Positions 42,226 through 51,139 of a stretch of DNA of 64,000 nt are shown here, piece by piece. The notes beneath the pieces were generated by a model. The model did not search any database. It had not been told where the DNA came from and saw nothing but the letters and a program-made list of their open reading frames with translations. The DNA comes from Mesorhizobium onobrychidis (GTDB lineage: Bacteria; Pseudomonadota; Alphaproteobacteria; Rhizobiales; Rhizobiaceae): the NCBI RefSeq assembly GCF_024707545.1, contig NZ_CP062229.1, positions 2,275,501-2,339,500 of the forward strand. The letters run 5' to 3'. A program made the position numbers and the translations under genes. Position 1 is the first letter of the stretch. Every line of letters starts with the position of its first letter.

Positions 42226-43998
42226 CTAGCTGGCATTGCCGAGCCCGGCGGCACGCAACGCCTCGACCAGCCGGTCGGTCAGATCGGCGGGGTATGTCCG
42301 CTCGACAAAGGTCGCGCGCGGATCGGCAGCGAATTTCGGGAATTTGACAGTCATCTCGTCCACAAGTTCATGCGCCAGTTGATTGCGGCCGGTCGCCTTC
42401 GCGCCGATCAGCCGCGCAGCCAGATAGTGCGATTTCGTCGGCGTCGCTTGCAGCGCATCGCTGGCAAGCGCGGCCTTATTCATATCGCCCGCCATGAACT
42501 GCCCGACGAAAAGCCCGTAGTCCCACCAGGTCGGATGCGCGCTGGAGGTTTCGGCGGCGTGAGCAAGGATCGGTGTTCCCTCCCTGTACCTGCCGGCGAA
42601 AATCAACCCATAGGCGTAAGCTGCTGCCATGCTGAGGTCGTAAGAGTTGAGTTCGTAAGCCTTGTGCATCCAGCGGATCGATTCCTCCGAATTGCCGAGG
42701 CGGGAGTTGAGATAGCCATAGGCACGGTGCGCATAGGGGCTGGTCGGCCCCATCTGCACGGCGCGACGGGCAAGCGACATCGCCTGTTCGATCGTTGCGC
42801 CGGCTGGATAGGCGTAGTGATCTGTGGCCGCCTCGAGATGCAGTGTCGCCAGCTCCGAATAGACGAGCGACGATTTCGCATCCCGATTGATCAGGTTTTC
42901 GAGACAGCGATAGGCAGCCTCATGGGTTTTCGCGCCCTGGTCGAGATAGTACTTGTCGTTGAGCAGCAGACATTCCGTCAGGCCGGTCTGAAGATCGCTC
43001 TGTTCGATATAGTTGTAGATCGTGCCAGAGGCGGGAACGGCCGAACTCAAAATGCCGGCGACACTGTCCTCGACGGCGGAGGGTGTGCTGTCGGCGGCAG
43101 TCAAGTTGCGTGACAGCAGGACCCGTCCAGTCGCCACGCTTTGAAGCTCCAGAGTGACATCGCCTGCCGTTGGTCCCGGCAAGACATCGAATACGAAGCT
43201 GATTGCATCGGTGACCGGATCGGGCGGGCCGTCGGCGTCCCGACCGATGAAGTTGACCGTGTCGAAGCCGCTGAGCCCGGCGCGCAGCGATGCCGCGACG
43301 CGGGCAGCCTCGGCACTGTTGGTTTTCACCGCAATGTAGACGAGCGGCAGGCTTTCAATCGGAGCCCATGGCGCAATGCTGCCGGTTGCCACCGCATTTT
43401 CGATCGTCGACGCGGTTTCGCTTCCCGCCAGCAATGCGCCGCTTCCCTGACGAAGGATCAGCACGCCCAGCATGGCGATGACCAGAGCGATCGCCAGCCA
43501 GAAGAACTGGAGATGGCGCAGCAGCGACGGTGCCGGCTCGCGAACGACAGGGGACATCAACGATGCGGCACCTGCGGCCATGCCGGGTTCCTCGAGCGAT
43601 CCCGACAAGGTGGCAGCCGCCTCGGTGTGTTCCTCCGGCTCGACCGGCAGGCGGATCGCGTTGAGTTCGTAGGATGGAACATAGCCGCCACGCGGAATGG
43701 CGATGCGGATCGGCTCGGCAACACCCTCATTGGCGAAGTAATGCTGCAGAAGCTCGCGCAGCCTGCCCGCCTGCACCCGCACCACGGCGTCGGTCGACGG
43801 ATCGAAATCGCCGTCCTTGCCGAAAACATCCATCGCGATGGAAAAGCCCTTGAGCTTGTCGGCTTCGCCTGCCTGCTCGCGCTCGACCAGGTAGCGAAGC
43901 AGCTTACGCGCTCGTTCGGATCTCCCGAACGTTTCGCTGGCTAGCAATCGCTCCAACGTCTCGCGCACTGCGGGGGCGGCAGGCGTGGCATGCTGCAA
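42226..43998 (-). CDS. TPR-containing membrane protein with N-terminal regulator-like domain
   Basis: 590 aa. Residues about 5-100 (LERLLASETFGRSERARKLL, VFGKDGDFDPSTDAVVRVQA, IRIAIPRGGYVPSYE) form a domain found at the front of many rhizobial TPR proteins and thought to resemble a winged helix. One membrane helix (about 145-165, LAIALVIAMLGVLIL) follows, then a periplasmic part with a beta-rich segment and TPR-like repeats from about 400. A TTG start at 43998 behind GAAAGGATC is preferred. The ligand or target is unknown. Confidence 0.72.
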   Translation of the reverse strand: MQHATPAAPAVRETLERLLASETFGRSERARKLLRYLVEREQAGEADKLKGFSIAMDVFGKDGDFDPSTDAVVRVQAGRLRELLQHYFANEGVAEPIRIAIPRGGYVPSYELNAIRLPVEPEEHTEAAATLSGSLEEPGMAAGAASLMSPVVREPAPSLLRHLQFFWLAIALVIAMLGVLILRQGSGALLAGSETASTIENAVATGSIAPWAPIESLPLVYIAVKTNSAEAARVAASLRAGLSGFDTVNFIGRDADGPPDPVTDAISFVFDVLPGPTAGDVTLELQSVATGRVLLSRNLTAADSTPSAVEDSVAGILSSAVPASGTIYNYIEQSDLQTGLTECLLLNDKYYLDQGAKTHEAAYRCLENLINRDAKSSLVYSELATLHLEAATDHYAYPAGATIEQAMSLARRAVQMGPTSPYAHRAYGYLNSRLGNSEESIRWMHKAYELNSYDLSMAAAYAYGLIFAGRYREGTPILAHAAETSSAHPTWWDYGLFVGQFMAGDMNKAALASDALQATPTKSHYLAARLIGAKATGRNQLAHELVDEMTVKFPKFAADPRATFVERTYPADLTDRLVEALRAAGLGNAS

Positions 43999-44193
43999 GT
44001 GTCGATCCTTTCGAAGTCGGCACAGGTTAAGACGCAATCATATAGAGCCTGCCCTGCCATACAAGCATGCACCCATTACGCGATCGCGTACCCCACCGGA
44101 TAATTTTCCGGTGGTTAACGGCGCGAAAGGCCAGAGCAAGATGATACCGTCCGGGTTCATCTTGCTCCAGCGCTGTTAGCTTTCGACAGCTTG

Positions 44194-44296
44194 TCTAGAG
44201 CGGTTCAGCTTTTTGATAGAACCGCCGAACCGCTCTAAGTATTCGTTTTGCGCAATTCCAGACGGAAAACCGCTACGCACTTTTCCTGGAATTGCT
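44194..44296. repeat. Palindromic intergenic repeat
   Basis: AGAGCGGTTC...GAACCGCTCT (44197-44240) is one hairpin, and AATTCCAG...CTGGAATT (44261-44293) with ACGGAAAACCGCTACGCACT is the second, typical of the mosaic elements elsewhere in the window. It lies between leuA and the TPR gene. Confidence 0.75.
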
Positions 44297-46036
44297 CTAG
44301 TCGACCTTTCGGCCGACGATGCGGTTGGCGGCGGAAACGACGGCTTCCAGCGAAGCGGCCACGATGTTGGTGTTGATGCCGGCGCCGAACAGCTTGCCGC
44401 CGGGATGCTCCATCTCGACATAGGAGATGGCCGACGCATTCGAGCCGCGCTGCATGGAGTGCTCCGAATAGTCGAGCACCGACATCGGCACGCCGACATG
44501 GCGCGACAGCGCGTCGACAAAGCCGTCGATCGGGCCGGTTCCGGAGCCTGAAATCGTCACCTCCTTGCCCCTGTCCAGGATGACCGCCTCCACCGCACGC
44601 CGGCCCTTGGTCTCGAGGTCCGGATAGGTGTGGTGGTCAAGGAACTTCAGCCGCGCGCCGGGCTGATCGACATAGGTTTCGAGAAAGCGCTCGTAGATGC
44701 GCTTGGCCGGCACCTCCTTGCCTTCGGCGTCGGTGATCGCCTGGATCGCCTGACTGAACTCGATCTGCAGGTTGCGCGGCAGGTTAAGGCCGTAGTCCGC
44801 CTGCAGCACATAGGCGATGCCGCCCTTGCCGGACTGCGAGTTGATGCGGATGATCGCCTCGTAGTTGCGTCCGACATCGGCTGGGTCGATCGGCAGATAG
44901 GGCACTTCCCAGTATGGCGTGTTGGCCTTGCGCAACGCCTTCATGCCCTTGTTGATGGCATCCTGGTGCGAGCCGGAAAAGGCGGTGTAGACGAGCTCGC
45001 CGACATAGGGATGGCGCTCGGCGATCTTCAACTGGTTCGAATATTCATAGACGTCCTTCATCCGGTTGATGTCGGAGCAGTCGAGCTCGGGATCGACGCC
45101 TTGCGTGTACATGTTGAGCGCCAGCGTGACGATGTCGACATTGCCGGTGCGCTCGCCATTGCCGAACAGCGTGCCTTCGACGCGGTCCGCGCCCGCCATC
45201 AGGCCGAGCTCGGTGGTGGCGACGCCGGTGCCGCGGTCGTTGTGCGGATGCAGCGAAATGAGCAGGTTCTCGCGGTTGTCGAGGTTGCGGCACATCCATT
45301 CGATGCGATCGGCATAGACGTTGGGTGTCGACATCTCGACCGTGGACGGCAGGTTGATGATCAGCTTGTTTTCCGCCGTCGGCTTCACGATTTCGGTGAC
45401 GGCGTTGCAGATTTCCAGCGCCACTTCGAGCTCGGTGCCGGTAAAGCTCTCCGGCGAATATTCGAAACGATAACCGCCGCCGGCCTTCGCCGCCATGTCG
45501 GTGATCATCTTGGCAGCATCGGTGGCGATCCGCCTGATGCCGGCAACGTCCTTCTCGAAGACGACGCGGCGCTGCAATTCGCTGGTCGAATTATAGAAAT
45601 GCACGATCGGGTTGGTGGCGCCCTGCAGCGCCTCGAAGGTGCGGGTGATCAGTTCCGGCCGGCACTGCACCAGCACCTGCAGCGAGACATCGGCTGAGAC
45701 ATTGCCTTCTTCGATGCACCGGCGGGCGAAATCGAAATCGGTCTGCGAGGCAGACGGGAAGCCGATCTCGATCTCTTTGAAGCCCATGTCGAGGAGCAGG
45801 GCGAACATGCGCGCCTTGCGCTCGTGGCCCATTGGGTCGATCAGCGCCTGGTTGCCGTCGCGCAGGTCGACCGAGCACCAGATCGGCGCCTTGTCGATGA
45901 CCTTCGAAGGCCAAATGCGGTCGGTGAGACCGACCGTCGGGTAGGGTTGGTATTTCCGGGCTGCCTCCGGCATGCCCCGGGCTGCATCCTTGCCCATCTC
46001 CCCGCTGTCTGCGCGGATCTCTTCTCGTGCGTTCAT
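44297..46036 (-). CDS. leuA: 2-isopropylmalate synthase
   Basis: 579 aa. It condenses acetyl-CoA with 2-oxoisovalerate in the first committed step of leucine synthesis. The TIM barrel starts with SVDLRDGNQALIDPM (metal Asp and Arg), and HPHNDRGTGVATTELGLMAG gives the metal histidines. The C-terminal LeuA dimer domain, which binds leucine, is present. The length of about 560-580 marks the long, type II class. A candidate leader peptide lies upstream at 46194-46313. Confidence 0.96.
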   Translation of the reverse strand: MNAREEIRADSGEMGKDAARGMPEAARKYQPYPTVGLTDRIWPSKVIDKAPIWCSVDLRDGNQALIDPMGHERKARMFALLLDMGFKEIEIGFPSASQTDFDFARRCIEEGNVSADVSLQVLVQCRPELITRTFEALQGATNPIVHFYNSTSELQRRVVFEKDVAGIRRIATDAAKMITDMAAKAGGGYRFEYSPESFTGTELEVALEICNAVTEIVKPTAENKLIINLPSTVEMSTPNVYADRIEWMCRNLDNRENLLISLHPHNDRGTGVATTELGLMAGADRVEGTLFGNGERTGNVDIVTLALNMYTQGVDPELDCSDINRMKDVYEYSNQLKIAERHPYVGELVYTAFSGSHQDAINKGMKALRKANTPYWEVPYLPIDPADVGRNYEAIIRINSQSGKGGIAYVLQADYGLNLPRNLQIEFSQAIQAITDAEGKEVPAKRIYERFLETYVDQPGARLKFLDHHTYPDLETKGRRAVEAVILDRGKEVTISGSGTGPIDGFVDALSRHVGVPMSVLDYSEHSMQRGSNASAISYVEMEHPGGKLFGAGINTNIVAASLEAVVSAANRIVGRKVD

Positions 46037-46148
46037 TGTCGTCTCTCCCGGCGGCTCGCGGGGTCCGCCTTCAGGCGGATTTGGTGCCGAGCGGCGCCTT
46101 TACCAGATGTTCATTCGCTTGATGTGACTTGCCAATTTTGAGACTGGC

Positions 46149-46194
46149 CAAGGAGCATGCGCGTGAGCGGCGGTTCGACCGCCGGGCGCTCCTT
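46149..46194 (-). promoter_or_regulatory. Nested hairpin after the candidate Leu leader peptide
   Basis: AAGGAGC / GCTCCTT form the outer stem and CGGCGGT-CGA-ACCGCCG the inner stem, directly at the leader stop codon. No U run follows, so a classic terminator is not shown. It could pause ribosomes or be an alternative pairing element. Confidence 0.4.
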
Positions 46195-46313
46195 CAGCGA
46201 ACCCGGCGATCGCCGATAAGGCCGAGAAGCAGCAGAGCGGAAGCAAGCGCGCGCACGGTCTCGCCAGCAAAGCCGGTCTGACGGGAAGCGACGGAGGTGG
46301 CGCGGTTGATCAT
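46194..46313 (-). CDS. Candidate leucine leader peptide of leuA
   Basis: A 39-codon ORF 158 bp upstream of leuA reads MINRATSVASRQTG and ends ALASALLLLGLIGDRRVR. Six leucines include four in a row near the end, as in leader peptides that sense charged tRNA-Leu. An ATG four codons earlier (46325) is also in frame. There is no good ribosome site and no U-tract terminator, so the assignment rests on position and composition. Confidence 0.45.
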   Translation of the reverse strand: MINRATSVASRQTGFAGETVRALASALLLLGLIGDRRVR

Positions 46314-46447
46314 GGCGGTTTTCATACAGGAGCGGCTAAGGAGAGGCAAGTGGGCTGCATGGCGGCGCTGTGCGCGCCCTTCCCCACACGCGGCAAATGC
46401 GCCAGACTGGGCTGTCGACTTGGTGACAATGCCGGGGGAGGCCGTCC

Positions 46448-47614
46448 ATGAATTTCGTGTTCTTCTCGCCGCATTTTCCCGCTAACGGCGCCGACTTCTG
46501 CGATCGGCTGAGGAAGGCCGGTGCCACCGTGCTCGGCATCGGCGACGCGCCCTATGAAGCGCTGAACGGAAAACTGAAGACGGCGCTGTCGGAGTATTAT
46601 CGCGTCGCCGACATGGAGGACTACGAGCCGGTGTTCCGGGCGATGGGCCATTTCATCCACAAATGGGGCCGCATCGACCGCTTCGAGTCGCTCAACGAGC
46701 ATTGGCTGGAACTGGAAGCCAACATCCGTACCGACTTCAACATCTTTGGCACCAAACTCGATTTCGTGAAGAATTTGAAGCGCAAGAGCCGCATGCGCGC
46801 CTTCTTCCGCAAGAGCGGCGTCGAGACCATACCGCAGCGCAAATGCTCCGACCGGGCCGGCGCCATGACCTTCATCCGCCGCGTCGGCTATCCCGTGGTG
46901 GTGAAGCCGGACTCCGGCTCCGGCGCCTCGAACACCTTCAAGATTTCCAATACGAGGGAACTCGACCAATTTTTCAAGGACAAGCCGGAAGATGTCAGCT
47001 TCGTCATGGAGCAGTTCATCGAGGGGCTGGTGGTGACCTTCGACGGGCTGGTCAACCGCGACGGCGAAGTGGTGCTGGCGGCCAGCCACCGCTACGACCA
47101 GAGCGTCATGGAGGTGGTCAACCGTGATCGCCACATGAGCTACACCTGCTTTCCTGAGATCAGCCCGGCAGTCGAGGAGGCCGGCAGAAAGATCCTCAGG
47201 GCCTTCGACGTGCGCGAGCGCTTCTTCCATATCGAGCTGTTCGAGACCAAGGACGACCGCATCATCGCGCTTGAGGTCAACATGCGGCCACCCGGCGCCT
47301 GGATGACCGACGCCATCAACTATACGTTCGACATCGACGTCTATGCGGCGTGGGCCGAGATGGTGGTCAGGGATGCCGCTGGCGGGCCTTACAAGGGCAA
47401 GTACTTCACCGCTTATGCCAGCCGCAAACGGCACCTCCACTATTTGCATAGCCATGCCGACGTGCTAGCCGCCCACGGCGACAAGATCGTCCACCATCAG
47501 GCCATCGAAGAGGTTTTCAGCCGCGCCATGGGACACTACGCCTATCAGATGCGTTCCAAAGACGCCCAAGCGCTGCGCCAGGCGGTCAATTACATCCACG
47601 CGGAAAAGGCGTGA
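46448..47614 (+). CDS. ATP-grasp enzyme (carboxylate-amine ligase-like)
   Basis: 388 aa. The ATP-grasp fold shows a lysine in VVVKPDSGSGASNTFKIS (about 150-160), EQFIEGLVVTFDGL and the metal site LEVNMRPPGAWMTD. Such enzymes join a carboxylate to an amine or thiol through an acyl-phosphate. GGGGAGGCC supports the ATG at 46448. It is the first gene of a three-gene operon with an esterase and an NTF2-like gene, so a made-and-cleaved ester or amide is possible. Confidence 0.87.
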   Translation: MNFVFFSPHFPANGADFCDRLRKAGATVLGIGDAPYEALNGKLKTALSEYYRVADMEDYEPVFRAMGHFIHKWGRIDRFESLNEHWLELEANIRTDFNIFGTKLDFVKNLKRKSRMRAFFRKSGVETIPQRKCSDRAGAMTFIRRVGYPVVVKPDSGSGASNTFKISNTRELDQFFKDKPEDVSFVMEQFIEGLVVTFDGLVNRDGEVVLAASHRYDQSVMEVVNRDRHMSYTCFPEISPAVEEAGRKILRAFDVRERFFHIELFETKDDRIIALEVNMRPPGAWMTDAINYTFDIDVYAAWAEMVVRDAAGGPYKGKYFTAYASRKRHLHYLHSHADVLAAHGDKIVHHQAIEEVFSRAMGHYAYQMRSKDAQALRQAVNYIHAEKA

Positions 47615-47619
47615 GGCCG

Positions 47620-48396
47620 ATGGATATTTCTTATCACAAGGGTTTTGCCCGCAACCTTGGCCGCGACATGGAATACAAGCGCTACGGCCATGCCGGGCGG
47701 CCGGTGGTGGTATTCCCGACCTCGCAAGGACGGTTCTACCAGTTCGAGGATTCCGGCGGGGTCGCAGTGCTTTCGGAGTTTATCGACACTGGCCGCATCC
47801 AACTCTTCACCCTCGACGGCATCGATTCGGAATCCTTCTTCGCCAAGCATACCGACCCGGCCGACCGCATCGCTCGCCACGAGGCCTATTTCCGCTATGT
47901 GCGCGAAGAGGCGATGCCGGAAGTTCTCTCTACAGCGACCGAGGCCAATGGCGGGCGCACGCTGAAGCCGTTGTTTTCAGGCTGTTCGATGGGCGGCTAT
48001 CATGCGTCGAACTTCGTCTTCCGATTTCCGGAACTGGGCAGCGGCGTGATTGCGCTGTCGGGGGTCTATTCGACCCGCGACTTCTTCGGAGAGGCGCTCG
48101 ACGGCAACATCTTCTTCAACTCACCGCTCGACTATCTGCCTGGCATCGTCGACCAGAAACTGCTCGGCCGGCTGAAGGCGCTGAGGCTGATCTTCTGTTG
48201 CGGGCAGGGGGCATGGGAAGAACGGATGCTGGTCGAGACACGGGCGCTGGAACAGGTGCTGCGCGAAAAGTCCATTCCCGCCTGGGTCGACTATTGGGGA
48301 GGCGATGTCAGCCATGACTGGCCATGGTGGCACAAGCAACTGGTCTATTTCTTCGCCCGCTGGCTGGATGATGACCTGATGCACAGGCTGGATTGA
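47620..48396 (+). CDS. Esterase-like alpha/beta hydrolase
   Basis: 258 aa. SGCSMGGYHASNF carries the nucleophile Ser; the Asp is likely in WVDYWGGD and the His in VSHDWPWWHKQ. The fold resembles the esterase D / antigen 85 group. It begins 6 bp after the ATP-grasp stop, with GTGAGGCCG before the ATG (a GTG at 47611 is also in frame). The next gene overlaps by one base (TGATG). A natural substrate would likely be the product of the ATP-grasp enzyme. Confidence 0.85.
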   Translation: MDISYHKGFARNLGRDMEYKRYGHAGRPVVVFPTSQGRFYQFEDSGGVAVLSEFIDTGRIQLFTLDGIDSESFFAKHTDPADRIARHEAYFRYVREEAMPEVLSTATEANGGRTLKPLFSGCSMGGYHASNFVFRFPELGSGVIALSGVYSTRDFFGEALDGNIFFNSPLDYLPGIVDQKLLGRLKALRLIFCCGQGAWEERMLVETRALEQVLREKSIPAWVDYWGGDVSHDWPWWHKQLVYFFARWLDDDLMHRLD

Positions 48397-48710
48397 TGAC
48401 CCCGCCCGATCCCATCCGACGCTTCGTCGAGGCCACCAATGAAGGTGACACTGCGACGTTTCTCGACACGTTCACGGCGGATGCATTGCTGAGCGACTGG
48501 GGCCGCACCTTCAAGGGGCGCGCAGAGATCGCGCGCTGGAACCAGTCGGACAATATCGGCATGCAGTCCCATCTCAGCATTGTCTGCGTCGCAGCTGTGG
48601 ACGGCACCTATCAGGTTCGCATTGCCGTGAAGGGCAATGGCTTCAACGGTGAGGGCGACATGACCTTCACGCTGGACGGCGATCTCATCTCCAGCCTGGT
48701 GATTGCGTGA
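48396..48710 (+). CDS. NTF2/SnoaL-like protein
   Basis: 104 aa. PIRRFVEATNEGDTATFLDT, FTADALLSDWGRTFKGRAEI and the final strands to LVIA have the NTF2-like cone fold of SnoaL/ketosteroid isomerase-type proteins. The ATG at 48396 shares one base with the esterase stop. It closes the operon; its role, binding or isomerising a small molecule, is inferred only from the fold. Confidence 0.8.
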   Translation: MTPPDPIRRFVEATNEGDTATFLDTFTADALLSDWGRTFKGRAEIARWNQSDNIGMQSHLSIVCVAAVDGTYQVRIAVKGNGFNGEGDMTFTLDGDLISSLVIA

Positions 48711-48714
48711 CTGT

Positions 48715-48733
48715 CCGCACCGTAACGGTGCGG
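48715..48733. terminator. Hairpin between convergent genes
   Basis: CCGCACCG-TAA-CGGTGCGG is a perfect 8-bp stem starting 5 bp past the NTF2-like stop and 24 bp before the AbrB-type gene end. It has no U run and may slow transcription from both sides. Confidence 0.45.
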
Positions 48734-48756
48734 CGGAACACATCTGCGCGAGCGGG

Positions 48757-49845
48757 TCATTCCTTCAGGCTTCTTGCCACCAGCCGCGCCACGCTTGGCC
48801 CGATCAGCAGCACGACGAGGAAGCGTGCCGATTGCAACGCCATGACGAAGGAGATGTCGACGTGCTGTGCGGCGGCGGCGATGATGGCGACGCTATCCAT
48901 GCCGCCGGGGCTGGTCGCCAGATAGGCGGTCAGCGGATCGATGCCGAGCACATGGCTGATCATGAAGCCGAGACCGCCGCAGAAGGCGATGAGGATGATG
49001 ATCGAACCGACGATCTGCGGCAGCGCCCGCGTCGCGTGCCGCAGAATTGCCCTGGTGAAATTCAGGCCGATGGTCCAGCCGATCGTCGTATAGCCGAGGG
49101 CAAGCAGCCAGGGCGGCAACTGCATCGGCACGCCTAGTCCGAGATGCACCGCAGTGCCGAAAACGAAGGTGCCGAGGAAGAAGGGTGACGGCAGCCTGAA
49201 CAGCTTTCCGATGAGGCTGCCGACGAGCGCCACGCCAAGTGTCGCGGCAAAGACTGTTGGATCGATCGGCGGGAACCAGATGATGGCCGGGACCTCGATG
49301 CCTGATGTGTCGACCCACATCTTTGCGACAAGCGCCGCAGTCATCGAGACGAAGATGACGCGCAGATATTGCATGAAGGCGACGAGGCGCTGGTCGGCGC
49401 CGAAGGCGCCTGCCATCAACACCATGGCGGTGGCCGCGCCCGGCGATGAGCCCCAGACTGCGGTGGTGCCGGGCAGGATACGCCAGCGGCTGATCAGCCA
49501 GCCGAGCAGGCTTGACGCAGCAACGGTCGCCACCACGGTGCCGAGGAACAGCGGCCATTCCCTGTAGAAGACCGGAAAGATGTCCGCGGAGATCGAAGCG
49601 GCGACAAGGCAGCCGACGATCGCCTGGGCGGCGCCGAACAAAGGGCGCGGCACGCGCACCGTGGCGCCGTTGGTGCCGGCCAGGATCGCCGCCAGCATCG
49701 GCCCGATCAGCAGCGCCGCCGGCAAGGCGGCGAATTCCAGCGCGCCGGCAAACAGGATCGAGAAGATCAGGAGGGCCAGCCACTGCCAGACTTTGGGTAT
49801 CCGCGCCATGCGTTCGACGGTCGGCTGGTCTGGCAGGGAATCCAT
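48757..49845 (-). CDS. AbrB family transporter-like membrane protein
   Basis: 362 aa with about ten hydrophobic helices. The two-fold repeat of the AbrB (PF05145) family is visible: LLIGPMLAAILAGTNGATVR in the first half and TSPGGMDSVAIIAAA late in the second, with SSPGAATAMVLMAGAFGADQ between. The family is named for AbrB of E. coli and is unrelated to the Bacillus regulator. The transported compound is unknown. No partner genes are evident. Confidence 0.85.
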   Translation of the reverse strand: MDSLPDQPTVERMARIPKVWQWLALLIFSILFAGALEFAALPAALLIGPMLAAILAGTNGATVRVPRPLFGAAQAIVGCLVAASISADIFPVFYREWPLFLGTVVATVAASSLLGWLISRWRILPGTTAVWGSSPGAATAMVLMAGAFGADQRLVAFMQYLRVIFVSMTAALVAKMWVDTSGIEVPAIIWFPPIDPTVFAATLGVALVGSLIGKLFRLPSPFFLGTFVFGTAVHLGLGVPMQLPPWLLALGYTTIGWTIGLNFTRAILRHATRALPQIVGSIIILIAFCGGLGFMISHVLGIDPLTAYLATSPGGMDSVAIIAAAAQHVDISFVMALQSARFLVVLLIGPSVARLVARSLKE

Positions 49846-49914
49846 TTTTCGGTCTTAGACCCGAAGAGGGGAGATGCGAACCCCGCGGCGGCGAAAAATG
49901 CGTCCGCTCAGGCG

Positions 49915-50223
49915 TCAGTCGGTTTTAACGGCGGGCAGGCCGAAGCCGCCTACGGGCTGGGTCTCGACCTGGAATTCGAAGCCGGCGATGATCGGCCGCG
50001 CCTTGGCGATCGCCGCCTGGACTTCCGGCAGTTGCAGCGAAGCCTTGTGGCTTGCCTGGTCGGTCCACACCTCGGTCACCCAGATCGCGTCGGCATCGGC
50101 CGGATCGGTTGCGATAATGTAGCTCAGGCAGCCCGGCATCGCGCCGGTGCTGGCCAGCAGGACATCCATCATTGCGTCGCGCTGGCCGCGCGTCGCCCGC
50201 ATCTTGCCGATCAGACCGTACAT
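49915..50223 (-). CDS. ABM-domain putative quinol monooxygenase
   Basis: 102 aa. The dimeric alpha+beta fold of the antibiotic biosynthesis monooxygenase domain is seen in YGLIGKMRATRGQRDAMMDV, CLSYIIATDPADADAIWVTE and WTDQASHKASLQLPEVQAA, close to YgiN-type quinol monooxygenases. The start at 50223 (MYGLIGKM) matches family N-termini. It lies 46 bp after the SDR gene and may share its transcript. Confidence 0.83.
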   Translation of the reverse strand: MYGLIGKMRATRGQRDAMMDVLLASTGAMPGCLSYIIATDPADADAIWVTEVWTDQASHKASLQLPEVQAAIAKARPIIAGFEFQVETQPVGGFGLPAVKTD

Positions 50224-50269
50224 TGCCGATTTCTCCGTTGGCTTGCGCGACAAGTATGCAGGTCGCCGC

Positions 50270-51091
50270 TCACGGCATCAACTGGCCACCATTCACCTCG
50301 ATCACCTGGCCGGTGATGTAACCGCTCAGCAGAGCGGACGAGAGGAACAGATAGGCGCCGACGCAGTCCTCGGGCGTGCCGGCGCGGCCCTGCGGAATGG
50401 TGGCCACCATGCCCTTCATCTGCTCCTCGGTGGAATAGCGCTCGTGGAAGGGTGTCCCGATGGTGCCCGGCGCCACCGCGTTGACGCGGATGTTGAAGCC
50501 GATCAGTTCCTTGGCCATGCCGCGCGTCACATTGGAGACGAAGGCCTTGGCCGAGCCATAAAGTCCGGCGCCGCCGCCGGCGCCATTGCGCGCCGCGATC
50601 GACGAGGTGTTGACGATGAAGCCGCCCTGGCGCTTAAGCCATGGCATCGCCTTGCGCGAGGCAGTCAGCACGGAGCGGGCGTTGAGGTCCATCACCGCGT
50701 CGTAATGCGCCTCGGTCTGCTCGGCATAGGGCACGCGCCCAAGCATGCCGCCTGCATTGTTGACCAGGCCGTCGAGCCGGCCGAAGTGTTGCGCACCGTC
50801 CTCGACCACGCGCTCGACATCGTCGGGGATCGAAAAATCGCCCTGGACTGGGAATACCTCGCCGCCGCCGTTGCGGATGGTCCCGGCCAGGTTTTCGGCA
50901 GCCGCCCGACTTGAATTGTAATGCAGCACGACGCGGCATTTCTGCGCGGCGTAGGCAAGTGCAAGTGCCGCCCCGATGCCGGTTGAAGCGCCGGTGATCA
51001 GCACCGCCTTGCCGGCGAGGTCGGGGATGACCAGGGTGGGGGTGACAAGGGCGGTTGTGGTGGCTGGCACGTCTATTCCTCCGGGACTCAC
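50270..51091 (-). CDS. Short-chain dehydrogenase/reductase
   Basis: 273 aa. The cofactor site VLITGASTGIGAALALAYAA is at about 30-50, NNAGG near 108, and the catalytic SSIAARNGAGGGAGLYGSAK (Ser, Tyr, Lys) about 160-180. A Ser-Arg-Ala after HYN suggests NADP. The extra 25 N-terminal residues may be shorter if a later start is used. It resembles 3-oxoacyl-ACP reductase-type enzymes; the substrate is unknown. Confidence 0.87.
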   Translation of the reverse strand: MSPGGIDVPATTTALVTPTLVIPDLAGKAVLITGASTGIGAALALAYAAQKCRVVLHYNSSRAAAENLAGTIRNGGGEVFPVQGDFSIPDDVERVVEDGAQHFGRLDGLVNNAGGMLGRVPYAEQTEAHYDAVMDLNARSVLTASRKAMPWLKRQGGFIVNTSSIAARNGAGGGAGLYGSAKAFVSNVTRGMAKELIGFNIRVNAVAPGTIGTPFHERYSTEEQMKGMVATIPQGRAGTPEDCVGAYLFLSSALLSGYITGQVIEVNGGQLMP

Positions 51092-51139
51092 CTACTCTTC
51101 GTAGGGCCTCGTCGTCCTCATGTTCAAGTCCGCAAAGGC

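Noticed and set aside
44630..45697. Long open frame (355 codons) on the plus strand opposite leuA
   Set aside because: It is the reverse-frame shadow of a high-GC gene. leuA on the minus strand has full family motifs, and the antisense product is rich in Val, Ala, Arg and Asp without any recognisable domain.
46149..46194. A Rho-independent terminator before leuA
   Set aside because: The hairpins are strong but no run of Us follows on the leuA strand.
46322..47455. 377-codon frame opposite the ATP-grasp gene
   Set aside because: The ATP-grasp gene has clear motifs and a good ribosome site; the antisense frame has neither.
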